Assembly: GCA_001643675.2 (NCBI GenBank)
Contig: LSRY02000010.1
Location: forward strand, 824,501-888,500
DNA: 64,000 bases
Source of the DNA: Monocercomonoides exilis
Lineage: Eukaryota; Preaxostyla; Oxymonadida; Polymastigidae
Reading direction: 5' to 3'
Below, one piece after another: positions 30,695-41,810 of the stretch. The notes beneath the pieces were generated by a model. That model was not told the DNA's origin. It searched no databases and saw nothing but the letters and a program-made list of their open reading frames with translations. The translations under genes were made by a program, and so were the position numbers. Numbering within the stretch: position 1 is the stretch's first letter; each line of letters opens with the position of its first letter.

Positions 30695-30907
30695 TCAAAT
30701 ACTCTCAAAATGCGAAATTTTTTATTATTAAAATATTGTTTTGATCAATATACCATAAGTAAAGAGAAATTTTGATGAAATGAAAAAATAAAAATGAAAT
30801 GGAAAAAAAGAATCGAATGCTTAAAGAAAACGAAAATTCTGACAAATGCTTTCATGTGATCGTGAGTAGTTTTTGAGATTCCTTTAAAAGAAGTTCAAAT
30901 CCGTTGC
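30695..30907. other. Spacer, may hold a first exon of the ATG14-like gene
   Basis: AT-rich. The Cys-motif reading frame stays open upstream to about 30741 without an ATG, so a further small exon or non-AUG start is expected here. I could not place it. Confidence 0.4.
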
Positions 30908-31827
30908 TTATTTCTGAAATTGAATACTAAAAAAAGAGAGCTTATATGCTAATAATAACTCATTATGTCATACTTATATCCTCCGGACTTTTCATCTTTT
31001 TGAACTTTAAAATTATCCAAACTTAGTCCAACCTTTCCTAACAGTTTATTTCCCAAATTTTTCAATTTTCCTAAAGATTTAAAATAAAAGAGTAAAATGA
31101 ATCAACAAATAAATAAGCCCAAACCAATGAGTTCTTCCTTTTCTTTTTCGTGTTTTTCTTGTACAGAAACCTCAAGTCTTTTTACAGCTGATTGTGCTTC
31201 TTTGTTTGATGGTTCCACAACTACAATCTGCTTGTATCCATCAAGAGACTCTTCTAATTTTCCAAGATTCTCATCTGCTAATGCCTTTCTGAACAATGCT
31301 TTAACATTGTTTTCGAAACCCGGGTGTCGAAGAACAATTGCTGCATACCGAGAAGCATCAGAATAAGATGAAAGTTTTATGTAAGATAAGGCAATGTTGT
31401 TACACAGAGAAGCACGAAGATCCGTCAAGCTTTTTGGCTCAGAAAAATCTTGTGAAGCATTCTTTTGAGAGGGATCCGTTGCAGGTGCTTCTGCTTCGGT
31501 AGATTCAGGTTCTGGGGGAGGATATTCATCAGAAGCATACGGAGGCTCGTCATCTGGATAATAATCAGGATATTGATTAACTTCTGATTCGTGAAGATAT
31601 GGAGCATCAGGAAGAACATCAAGAGCAGAAAAATACGTTGCTAATGCTTGCTCAAAATCTCCTTTGCCAAAATATGTATTTCCTTCGGTTTTCAATTTTG
31701 AAGCTTTTTCTAGCAAGGCATCAAGATTATCAGTGGATGAAATATTTTCCTGAAACGAGCATAAGCATTAAATAATCGTTCTTCGAGCAAAATATAACGA
31801 TAACCAAACAGTTATTTCTTCTGACAT
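30908..31827 (-). CDS. TTC1: Tetratricopeptide repeat protein, TTC1-like
   Basis: Four exons: 31827-31810, 31749-31125, 31070-30974, 30926-30908, giving 252 residues. Introns are 60, 54 and 47 nt, all GT-AG. The first exon encodes only MSEEIT and the last only six residues. TPR motifs start at KLKTEGNTYFGKGDFEQAL. An acidic Pro/Glu insert interrupts the TPR region, which resumes at SLCNNIALSYIKLSSYSDA and KALFRKALADENLGKLEE. The spliced end (ELIGKLKNLGNKLL, VGLSLDNFKV, GGYNIQF) matches the conserved TTC1 tail 'mlgkLKdlGn..l.pfGLs.dNF...d..tGsYsinF', which confirms both 3' splice choices. TTC1 is a small TPR adaptor that binds Hsp90/Hsp70 and G-alpha subunits (family knowledge). The acidic insert between the repeats is unusual. 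Confidence 0.88.
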
Positions 31828-33869
31828 AAATATTGATGACTTATGGGTCAATCCAATTTGTTGGATAAAATGAATGATTAATTTGTATTTTGAGACTTTC
31901 TCCAAAAACTATTCAAACCGTGAATTATGTCAATCAAAAATTTCATTTTCCAATAGAAACAGAAATTATTGCATTAATAATAACTGAAATTTCAAACAAT
32001 TTCATTGAATAAAATACACCAAAAAGAATAATAACTCAAAGAAGAATTATTCATTTTCGAAATGAGTTATTATTTTTGCAATCAAACTTTTTCAATCGAA
32101 AAAAATCGTTGAAAAAAATAACTTACAAAAATGGAAGAAAATCCACGATAAAGAAAACATATTATAAGAGTTTGACTCTTCTATTCTCATATCAATTTGA
32201 TTGGGTTTTCCAATAACAACGATGCAAAGGTCTTTTGATCATTTATTTCAGAACAAACGATAAAAATAATGCATTTACACATTCCCCGAAAAAATGTGTG
32301 ATTTCAAAAATTATCACCAAAATAATTGTTATTTTTTCTGATTTTAACAAAACAAATAAAAGAAAAATTTGAAATAAAAAGACTATTATCATTATTTATT
32401 CCATAAATGAGATCGAACAAAAAGTTGTTAACTTCAGTGATTAACAATAATGAAATATCTTTCTTTTTATTTGTCATCAGAGTTAGAATTTTTGAAAAAA
32501 AAAAATAGGTGTGCTGTTATTTAAATATGAAAGAATATTTTTCTTTGACTTATAATGTTTAATTTGTTTAAGGAAAAATTGAAAGTTTCAGTTATTTACG
32601 AATTTTGAAATTGAGAATTAATTTTTTTTCGAAAATTGAATATTTTTGGTGTAATCTTCCAGAAAAAATGTTTTTAAAAAAAAAAATAAAATATGAGTTT
32701 TTCTTTTTGAAAAGTCGCAAATGTTTAATATCTGGGTTAATATTGATTTCATTATTTGGGACAAAATATTTGACTTCATGCATTTTCCTTGAAAAATTAT
32801 TCACTTTTCATTGACTTTTTGAGATCAAAAATCGCAATAGAAATATGTCAATTTTTTGACATTCGAAAAATGTTGGAAAACTTAATGTTTTGATTTTAAT
32901 GATTCCTGTTTAGAAATTATTTAATCCGATTTATTTTGAAATCTGAGAAAGAAAAATTAAGATATGAACGAAGTTATTTTTCTATGCTTTGTGCAAAAAC
33001 AGCTTGAAAGTCAGTATTTTTCCCCATTTGATCATTAATCGCAACATATTCATCAAACTTAATTGTGTTGCAAATTAAAAAATTCACACATATTTAATGA
33101 AAAAATTGTTCATTTCATCAAATTATTTCTGAGTAAAAAAACAAATGCTTGACTATGTTATTTTATTCATTCTTGTAAAGTCTCGAGAGTTGAAATGAAT
33201 TAATGAGGAAAATGTGAAAATTTTTTTTCAATCTGATAATTACACAAAAAGAATTTTTCAAAAAAAAAATTCGATATTTCTTTTTTCTTAATTGTTATGC
33301 AACAATCAGCTCCATCCCAAACATTAAGCTCTGCAAACCAAAGACTGGACACTTCAACAATAAGTCCAATTTCTGATCTTTGGAAAGGATACAGATTGAA
33401 ACATCAAAACAGCCAATAGAACAATATTAATAACATACACATGATTATTTTTATTTAAAAATGAAATTGTTGTTTTTCATCTATCAATCAATCTCCAAAT
33501 ATTTTCAGAAAAAAATTCTTAATCAATACATCTTTCCATAGCTTATTGTCACTTATGGAAATAAAATTTATTGTTCTTCAGATAATGATCAATTATGGAA
33601 TTCTTTATCTATTGACGAATATTCCAGTTCGAAAAAAATTATTCGATCACTGAAACCGTAATAAATAAAGAAAAAGATAAATCGTTGATTTTCTCTACAA
33701 TTGTTTGTCAAAAATGTCAACAAAAGCAAAAACAGTGTGAACGCATATACTTTTACGACCGTTTCGAGTTTTTGCACATATATTTCTTCTTTCCAAACAT
33801 ATGAGAATTTAATGTAACTTTCAAAATGGTATTGTTTTCTGAATGCAGTGTGTTTTGGAAATGCAGGAG
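31828..33869. other. AT-rich intergenic desert
   Basis: About 2 kb between divergent genes, so both promoters should lie here (TTC1 at the left end, the pseudogene at the right). No exon, RNA gene or long repeat recognised. It shares short dispersed repeat fragments with the region at 61.8-62.5 kb. Confidence 0.6.
32758..32788 (-). repeat. Dispersed repeat fragment, inverted relative to 61843-61872
   Basis: The reverse complement reads ggaaaatgcatgaagt..., and matches 61843-61872 over about 30 bases with one mismatch. Short copies of another motif (gatttcaaaaattatcac) occur near 32300 and 62447. These look like remnants of an old repeat family in the non-coding deserts. Confidence 0.6.
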
Positions 33870-35293
33870 ATGGGCAACACTAAACAATTTACAGGTTCAC
33901 ATTCATCGTTGAATTTGAATTTTTGACAATCACTTTTTTCTTTATCTTTTTGAAGAATTACTTCATGAACTGGAAAATTGCTCTGTTGAAGAACAAAAGC
34001 TGAAAATCTTTGAAATGAACCAATCATTGGAAGAAATGGATGCAAAAAAATTCGATTCTATTTTGACAGAAGAACTGTATAACGACGTGGATAAAATGAT
34101 GAAGGAAGAGAAACTATCAATAGAAAATGCAATTAACCTGTTGAAACATATTGGATATTGCATATTTTTGAGAAACATGTATAGCATTTCTTTTAATAAT
34201 TCTTTGCTTTGTGAAAGATTGAAAAAGATAATGATTGAGGAATATGAAAAGAAAGGAGATGAGAAAAATGAACAGCTATTGATTGATCTTTGCAAGCTAT
34301 CTATTTCTTGGATGTTCTTTATCATCTGAACCACTTTCTATTTGTGTTTCTTGCCTTCTAAAAGTTGCTTTAGATAAGAAGAAAGATGAGGATACACAAA
34401 AAATGAAAGTGGAAATGGCTTTGTTGGCTTTGAGCAGAATTGCAGGAGATGTGTGAACATATCCATTTTATTTTCTTATTATTAATTTTCCCATCTATTT
34501 TTATAAGGCATTGGAGCAAGAGCTGTTTTTGAATGATATCAAACAGATTATCCGAAATCATCAGGAGCATCACAATCTAACTCGACTTGCCTATCAGTCA
34601 GCGTGGCAGTTTTTAATAAACCAATTGGTTTATGATGAGAATTTGGATGACGTCATTGCAAATGAACTGCATTTTGCAAGAGAAGCAAGAAGAGAATTGA
34701 AAGAGCTATCGAATTGTATGGATTGGAATAGAAAAGAAGAGGAAATGAGCAAAGAAGTGGATGAGGGAAAAACAAGAATAGAAGCGAAAGAAATCATAAT
34801 TATGAAAAGATGGCTAGATGAGCTTGAGGCTTATTTTCGCTCATGCAAATTGTGGAATGAAGAATTTGTTGGGCTTCTTGGAAGCATTGTGGAGATATTC
34901 CGAGAGGCAAGAGATAATCACAAGGTTGTAAGCTGCAACTGCATTGAATCTTTAGAAATTATTACCTAAAATAGAGATGTTAATGTTAGTTGTCTGTTAG
35001 AAAGCGGAGCAGTCGATGTAGTTATGGAGGAACTAGTTCAATTAAATATTGAAAACTTACGAATTTCATATCGTTTAAGTTTTTGCCGTTCAATTTGTGA
35101 AAGATTGAATATCAATAAAGGAAAAAAGAAAGATATTGCAGAGCAAAAAGAATTGAAAAAACAATTGTTTGAAAGAATGGAGGAGCAAGGATATAAAGAT
35201 TTAATCTTCGTGTTGTGTAACTGCATCGTAATCAGAAGAACAGGAAATGACATTTTAATTACCAACTTTAAAGATTATTTTATTTATTACTGA
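33870..35293 (+). pseudogene. Helical (armadillo-like) repeat protein of an oxymonad-type family, decayed
   Basis: The exon structure can still be read: 33870-33894 (starting MGNTKQFT), 33956-34450, 34508-35293, with 61- and 57-nt GT-AG introns. The protein is almost all helical, with pieces such as FTELLHELENCSVEEQ, AINLLKHIGYCIF, CLLKVALDKKKDED, ALLALSRIAGD, HHNLTRLAYQSAWQFL and ANELHFAREARREL. I associate this layout with an expanded oxymonad family of unknown function; this is from memory and unchecked. Two lesions are seen. One is a single-base indel near 34297, where the frame moves between DLCK and YLFLGCSLSSEPL. The other is an in-frame TAA at 34967-34969, where a Glu-like position is expected. 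Homology resumes after both, so this is a recent pseudogene unless the two sites are assembly errors. Confidence 0.7.
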
Positions 35294-35638
35294 ATCACAT
35301 GCTTTTGAATTGACTTTTTTAAAATCATATCAACTTTATTCTGCTTTGGAACAGTTATTTCCTCAATGTCCGAATATATATTTTTGGTGTTAATTTAATT
35401 TGTGCATAATTTTAAAATAAGAACTATGAAAGCAAAAAAAAGAAAAAAAGATTAAAAATAAAAAATAAAAATAAAAAATATAAAAAAAAAATAAACATAT
35501 AAATATAAATAAACAAATCAATAAAAACCACCACAGAGAATAACCAGATTATCCAATAATGCTAATAAACTTAATGAGTGAATGTCGAATGTTAAGCAAA
35601 TGTGGATGAATTGATAAAATATATAATTCACCTGATCG
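35294..35638. other. AT-rich spacer
   Basis: 345 bases with A-rich simple sequence (aaaaataaaaat-type) around 35430-35520. It should contain the promoter of the following membrane-protein gene. Nothing else seen. Confidence 0.55.
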
Positions 35639-38319
35639 ATGAATTCTTCGGTTTATATTAACGATACAACAAATGAGATAATGTTCAAAAGATCGGTTGC
35701 CATGGTTGAAATTGATGGGGACATGATGTCCAGCAGCTCGTCGGATGAGTATTGCGATCTTGTGGATGTGAAAAGTGTGCATTCTTTGATTTTTGCTGTT
35801 TTGCGGTTAATGGAAGGTTTGCGTTGAATGCTGGTGGTGCAGATATGCCGATAGAAATATGGAAGCAGTGTGAAATTTTTAGTTGGGCTTTGATGTATTT
35901 TTGAAAATTTGGCAGGATTTTGAAAAAATGCGATACAAGAACGAAAATGAATCTGATGGGGACGTCAAAGTTTTTCCGAAAGATGCTGGATACAGAAGAG
36001 TATGACACGTATTTTATTTTTTTCATGTGCAATTTGACGGGATTTGGCTGGATGAAGGTACTGGCATGAGATTGTGGTTGAGGAGCTGCCGCGGCTGAGA
36101 GACAACATCCACATGAGCCAGGATGAGTTCCAGGATCTGGACACGTACGATCCAAACAATGGAGATGTGTGTATTTTTCGCTGTGCCGGAGCAGACACTG
36201 CGGGCGGCTCTCTTTTTGATGGGCTTCTTCTCGTTTTTGTTGATTTGTTGATTTGTATTTTGCTTTAAATTGTATTCAGGATGTTGCGGACAAGACTCGG
36301 TTTGGACTGAGTCCGAAAGGATGGAAGGACACCATTCGATTGTATGGGACTTTTCCAGAAGTGCTGTTTGGGAAAAGAAAAAGTTTATGGAGGGATGTGC
36401 ACGATCTGAAAAGCACAATCGAACATCCGTGGATGAGTTTTATTCTGTTCACACTGACCTGGATATCACTGATGATGTTTCTTTTCTTCTTTTTCTTTGC
36501 CATCTTCTACGCAACGAATTTTATCCGTGGGCCAGTTTTCGACAAGCTGGCCGATGATGGGTATGTCACGACTCTTGTAACGAACAAAGTCACCAGATCG
36601 GTTTTTTCTTTCAGCCTCTCTCGGTCAAAGGGCCAATTCACCGTTGCACTGGTGATGCTGACATTGTTTTTCTTTTTCTTTCATCTGTATATGAAGGAAC
36701 GGAAGTATTTGAGTATCTCGATAATTATGTTTCCTGTGATTGTGGGTTTTTTATTAATTACGTTTGTCTTTTTGTGCGTGGATCTCGACAGTTTTGTGAA
36801 TGGAGATAAACACACGTTTAACATCCGTAATCGCTTGGTTGATGGTCCAGTGACGAAACCGTATCCTCAAAGGAGCATCAAGGTAAGTGGTGCTGGTTAT
36901 GATGTTTTTTTCGGAAAAGCAACAGCCACAGAAGCTGTCACACAAAAATTCACAGAAGATGGGCGATTGATAACAAGCTCAGATACCATTTTATTCACTC
37001 TTTTGCTCTGTTTTTTTGTCTTTTTTGGAGGAATGCTCGCGGGGCTTGTTGAATACAATTCCTGGCTGAGACTTCCAGAGAGGATGAGTATCACTTTTAT
37101 CACATTTTTTCTTACTATGTCCGGGCTTATTTCCACATGGGTGTTATTTTCTTTGAAGATATGCTGTATGCAAAGTTTTTGAGGAGAGTGGGTGAGTGCG
37201 TGCATGCGAATTGATTGAGAAACAAGACATTGCATTTTTATTTATTTATTTATTTATTTATTGAATCTGTGATGCACAAAAATCATTATTTCGTTCATTC
37301 TATTCATTCTATTCATTTATTTTATTCATTTTATTTATTCTGTTCTTTTTGTGTGAACGCGAATGTGTGTGATCGGAATGATTGGGTGTGTTGGCCACCA
37401 AACAGACAACATTACGAGTTCGTGGACAATAACATTCATTCCGTTGTACCTGACAATCATCCCGATCCATATTTTTGCATTCAACATGAAGCTATCACAA
37501 GTTTATTATTTCGAGACGAGATGCAGCAAGAGCGTGCGATGCTGCGGGATTGTGTTTGGGTCGGCGATTGGGATTGTCATTGTGCTTATTCCATCGCTAT
37601 GCTTGGACGGGATTGGGAAGTTTGACCCACCCACTTCGAGTGGAGAGGCATGGGAAGGCGCAGAGCGGCTTATGTCGGTGGTGGTTGTGACAGACGAGCT
37701 GATTGAGCGTGCGCACAAGATGGAAAGAAACATGATGCTTTCACTGGCCCCGATGCTGATGTGGCTGTTTGTTGAATATGTGGTGTTTTGTGTAGGGCTG
37801 TATCTGGTGAAAGGGGATGTGAAGTGGGTTAAGAGAAGGCTGGATTTGAAGAAAGGGCTGTTTGTGTGGCAGGCATTAGCTCCGAGCAAGAGGAGCAGAG
37901 AAATGCAGGAAATACGGGCAGAGGAGTGGAAAAGGAGAAAGACAGAAAAAATGAGAAAAAAGCAGGAAGAACAGGAAAGAGAGGAGAAGGAAGAAGCGAA
38001 GGAGAAGGCGAAGGAGAAGCGAGAAAAAGAGAAAGATCTGAGGCTGATAGAGGTGACACAGAGAGGACTGAAACCTGAAGAACTGAGCGCGGCAATCGAT
38101 GAGATCAACAAGTATTACGATGAGGAGTATCGAAAAGAGGCAGGGGCAGAGGAAGCAGAAAAGAAAAGAGCGGAGGAGAAAGCAAATAAGAAGGAAAAAG
38201 AAGAAAACGCGAAAGAGAACGAAAATCAAAGTATTTTTGATGAACCACCAATCAATCGTGATATTCATGAACTTTGGGAAAAGATTCTGCGGAAGGGTTC
38301 GTTTTCGTGGCTGGTCTGA
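35639..38319 (+). CDS. Multi-spanning membrane protein (about eight TM) with charged coiled-coil tail
   Basis: Five exons: 35639-35776, 35916-35999, 36071-36166, 36280-37165, 37406-38319, giving 705 residues. Introns are GT-AG, 71-240 nt. The donor of the last intron is ambiguous (37166 or 37175; both keep frame). A roughly 150-residue acidic soluble N-terminus is followed by membrane segments at about 157-186, 224-243, 249-275, 341-363, 376-398, 408-428, 444-466 and 510-535. A Glu/Lys/Arg coiled coil then runs to the C-terminus. The loop at about 276-340 is polar and may be luminal. No transporter signature or family is recognised, so no function is assigned. The fourth intron contains tetranucleotide repeats. 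The next feature downstream is a retrotransposon about 700 bases away. Confidence 0.75.
37236..37346. repeat. Intronic (ATTT)n and ATTC-type microsatellite
   Basis: Within the last intron of the membrane-protein gene: six to seven TTTA units followed by CATTCTATT/TTATT units. It explains why this intron (240 nt) is longer than its neighbours. Confidence 0.8.
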
Positions 38320-39020
38320 GCAGCATGTGGAAAAGTGAATGACAGTCCAATTACATACAAACTTTTGTATTTGGTTCTTTGTTTTGATTTTTGATTTTTG
38401 ATTTTTGATTTTTGATTTTTGATTTTTGATTTTTGATTTTTGATTTTTGATTTTTGATTTTGTTTTTGGTGTTTCTATTTTGTGATTTGAATTGCAGTTG
38501 CAATTCTATTGATGTAATTATTGTTATTTATGGCTGTGTTTTTGTTGACTAGTTTTTGAAGCAGATTTTATTATCATTTTAATTAGTTATCGATTTTCTT
38601 TTTCATATTTTGTGAATTTTGGATTTGCTATTGAAGTTTTTTTTCCAAATCCGTTTAACGTGGAGAAGTTTGACTTGTCAGTTTCAAAAATCAATCAAAA
38701 AGTGTAAAGTTTCTTTCATCCTGAAAATTTAACATTTGCAACTTCTCGTTAAAAGAACTCTTATGGATTTTTTTTTTCAATCAAAAGTTGATAAAGTGAT
38801 TCTTTCACAAAAATTTGGAGAAGTTTTTCAAATTAAACAAACAAAAAAATAGCAACTCAAAATAATCGACTTTCAACAACTTGTTTTCCAATGGAGATAT
38901 AAACCTTCTCTTTCAGAAAGGTTCAAGTCATTAGCCAACGTGCATTTCAAAACTGAACAGGAGATTTAATGACTCTAATATGGTCGTATACAAAAAAACA
39001 AGAAAATTTGAAAAAAAAAA
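38320..39020. other. AT-rich spacer with 7-mer tandem repeat
   Basis: Lies between the membrane-protein gene and the left end of the DIRS element. Apart from the TTTTTGA minisatellite nothing is recognised. Confidence 0.55.
38382..38462. repeat. Minisatellite, unit TTTTTGA, about 11 copies
   Basis: Perfect head-to-tail 7-base repeats starting about 60 bases after the stop codon of the membrane protein. Probably in its 3' UTR or just downstream. Confidence 0.95.
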
Positions 39021-39045
39021 TTAAAGAACAGAGTTCTTTAATTCT

Positions 39046-39121
39046 CCAGAACAAACGATAACAACAACACCTCTTGTTATGGGAGTGGAGCCTGTATTCA
39101 GGGCTCAGTCGCTCATCAGAT
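39046..39121 (+). repeat. DIRS left inverted terminal repeat
   Basis: Begins agaacaaacgataacaa and includes acacctcttgttatgg and gagcctgtatt. It pairs with 43364-43436 over about 75 bases with scattered mismatches. The left end extends further out, to 39021, as shown by the internal complementary region. Confidence 0.9.
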
Positions 39122-39122
39122 C

Positions 39123-39847
39123 ATGGATATTGAAAACACTGCAACAGGACCTGCATCTGGACTGGGTAGTATTTTTGCACTCAGCGGATCAACTGGCGTC
39201 GTGGGCTTATCTCAACCTACCTCCTCAAGCAGTGTACCACCTCTGCAACCAGCACAATCTTCTTCAGGAGATACCTCTTCCGATTCATCCCCAAATGGAA
39301 AGGATATTTTTTTGCCACGTTATGCAGAGAATTATTTGGGTCAGAAACCTCACAATTTATCTTTGATCTGAAAATCGACTCACATGATACAGCCGATACA
39401 GTTTCTTTATATGAATCATTTTCATACACTCCTTTTATCCCATCCAAGGTTCACGAATTTGCAGGATCATCAAACTGGATAACGGACGCTCCAAACTCTA
39501 GAGACTGGAGAGTTGAACGCAACTTAATTCAAGCAGTGAAGGCACTAATACTAACACACGCAGATGCGCCAGAGAAACAGGAAAGACTATTCGATGCGAT
39601 GATGCTTGCGTTTTTGTGTCTCCAAGAAGCAAGGCACTCAAGGATCCATGCAGAATACGGATTTTCCGCAGCTAAAGCGCTTCGAGTAAAAACAGAGGAC
39701 CCAGTTGTCTCAGGTGAAAAATTGTCCAAGATCAAACCATTTCTCGAGGCAAGAAGAGCTCGATCGCATCTACCACAGCACCAACTCCACAATAGAAAAA
39801 GATTTTTTCGGCTTCCGGCCCGAAGCATCGGGCCTACACAGTTCTGA
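39123..39847 (+). pseudogene. DIRS Gag-like ORF1, frameshifted
   Basis: An N-terminal Ser/Pro/Gly-rich segment (from Met at 39123 to a stop at 39371) is followed, in another frame, by a helical segment. That segment contains FDLKIDSHDTADT, WITDAPNSRDWRVERNL, ERLFDAMMLAFLCLQEA and SKIKPFLEARRA, and stops at 39847. The position before the reverse transcriptase and the composition fit a DIRS Gag. At least one frameshift separates the two parts. Confidence 0.6.
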
Positions 39848-39885
39848 ACGAGAACATCAGCCTGACAACAGCGACAAACAGGGAA

Positions 39886-41810
39886 ATGGTTCAGAAGCCG
39901 GAGGACTTCCAAAATTTAATAGGAGGCAGGACTCAGATGTTTGCACAGGAGTGGAGGAGCATTGGAGTGAAGAACACAGCAACGTTTGAAGTTCTCCCAG
40001 TTTGGAAAGGAAGATCTTCGAAAGAAAAGTTAATGAAGGAGGTTTATTTGCGAAGAGGCTTCATTGGCACAAGAAAGGAAGAAGAAGAGGGTGCCAAATG
40101 GATACAGGAGAGCTTGCACAACAACATCTTATGCAAAATCAAAGAAGGAGAGGCAAAATGTTTGAACATGCTGTTCTTCATAATGAAAAAGAACGGGAAA
40201 TAGCGACAAATCCCGATTGTCGCACCTTGAACAAAGCAATAAACGACATTCACTTCAAATCCGAGGACCACAAGACACTAGAGAAGCTCCTCCGCAAGGA
40301 CGATTATGCGGTTACAATAGACCTCTCACAAGCCCACTTCCTTGTCGCCGTTTACAAAGATTTCACTCCCTTCCTTGCTTTCGGCTTCAGAGAGAGGACA
40401 TTCGCATTCAAAGGTCTCCCATTCGGTTTCAAAGATGCTCGACGAATATTTACAAAGCTGATGAGGAATGTTGTGAAGCAGGTTCGGAAAAGATGGAGTG
40501 CAAGATGTTTGAATTATCTCGACGACATCATCATTTTGCGCGATACCAAAGATGCCTTGCAGAAAGCTACAACAGGAATCGTTCACTGGTTCAACAATCT
40601 CGGACTTGTTGTCAACGAAGAGAAGAGCAGGTTAACTCCAAGAAAAACCTTCTCCTTCCTTGGTTGGATATGGAAGACTTGTGTGATGAAGGTCGCATTG
40701 GAGACGAAGCGCCGGTCCTCGTTGCAGAAGAAGATAAAACGGCGGATGAATTTGGCATCGAAGGAAACATTGATAATGAAAAGAGACTTTGCATCACTCG
40801 TTGGAGAAATCAGCGGAACTCGATTCGTCGACGTAGACGCTTCTCTACACATGAACAGATTATACAAGGAACTCATCAATGCAGTCAGGAAAACCGGATG
40901 GACTGGTGCGATGAATCTGAATCATTCAATCAGGGAACAGCTGCAGTATTGGCAGACGAGACTGATGTGGAAGGAGGAAAGACCCTGGGTGTCGTTTGCA
41001 ATTCCAGACGCGACGTTGACGACCGATGCTGCACCCCGAGCCTGTGGTGCAACACTTCGAATAGGCAGCTCTCTGTACCACTTCCATCAAGCTTTCAATC
41101 GAGTATTCCTCAACCAGTCATCTTATTTCAGGGCGATGTTGGCTGTTCTTTTGACCCTCAAACATTTTCGCTATCTCATAGCCAAACACAATGTCCGAAG
41201 GATTCTTCTGAGATCAGACAACACCTCCGTTGAATACGATATCAATCGCTGGACAGCGGGAAAGAATCTCCTGGCTCTTACGAGGAAGATCAGACAATGA
41301 ACAACAGAATGGAACATTCAGCTGAGAGCAATTCACCTCCCAGGAGCAAAGAACTTTGCAGCGGATGCCCTCTCAAGACTTCAACGCGCAGGAGACTACG
41401 AGATTACAGACGAAGCATTAAGAGAGTTGGAACATCGGCTAGATCTTTCAATCGAACAGGACGCCTTCGCAAGCGCGACAAACAGGAAAACAATGACTTG
41501 GCTTGGACCAGAAAGTCCGGAGCTGGAAGACGGACTGCAAGCAGACTGGAAAGGAGCGGTGACTCTGGTGCATCCTCCGATACCTCTGATTCTCTCTTGC
41601 TTAAAAAAGCTTCGGGAAGAACAGGCGAGAGCAGTTATTCTTCTCCCAGCTTGGAGGAACCAGGTCTGGACCCCTCTTCTGAGAGAGATAACAACATCTT
41701 ACATGCGATGGAGCGATTCGAGGAAAATATTCAGGGCAGGACCAGGAATGAAGAGGTCGGGAGCATCACTCCCACCGGGACCTTACTTAGCAGCAAGACT
41801 CAACTGGTAG
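39886..41810 (+). pseudogene. DIRS reverse transcriptase - RNase H, interrupted
   Basis: The reverse transcriptase begins around LIGGRTQMFAQEW. The frame stops at TAG 40201-40203, right after MKKNGK, where a Trp is usual, and moves by one base before PDCRTLNKAI. Motif A is TIDLSQAHF, motif B region KGLPFGFKDA, motif C NYLDDIIIL, so the polymerase catalytic Asp residues are kept. RNase H has TTDAAPRACGA and RSDNTSVEYD, but the usual Glu of 'RE..Av' reads Ala in FRAMLAV. A TGA at 41298-41300 separates this from HLPGAKNFAADALSRL, the family's usual continuation. The frame then runs to 41810 and ends with the common PPG motif region. Confidence 0.85.

Noticed and set aside
32592-32814. Small overlapping reading frames on both strands near 32.7 kb.
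   Set aside because: Very AT-rich, Lys/Phe/Ile-only composition, no start or splice context; part is a dispersed repeat fragment.
36900-37160. An intron starting at the strong GTAAGT at 36882 in the membrane-protein gene.
   Set aside because: The frame continues through a polar loop and two good membrane spans to the next exon junction, so the stretch is more likely coding; alternative splicing cannot be excluded.
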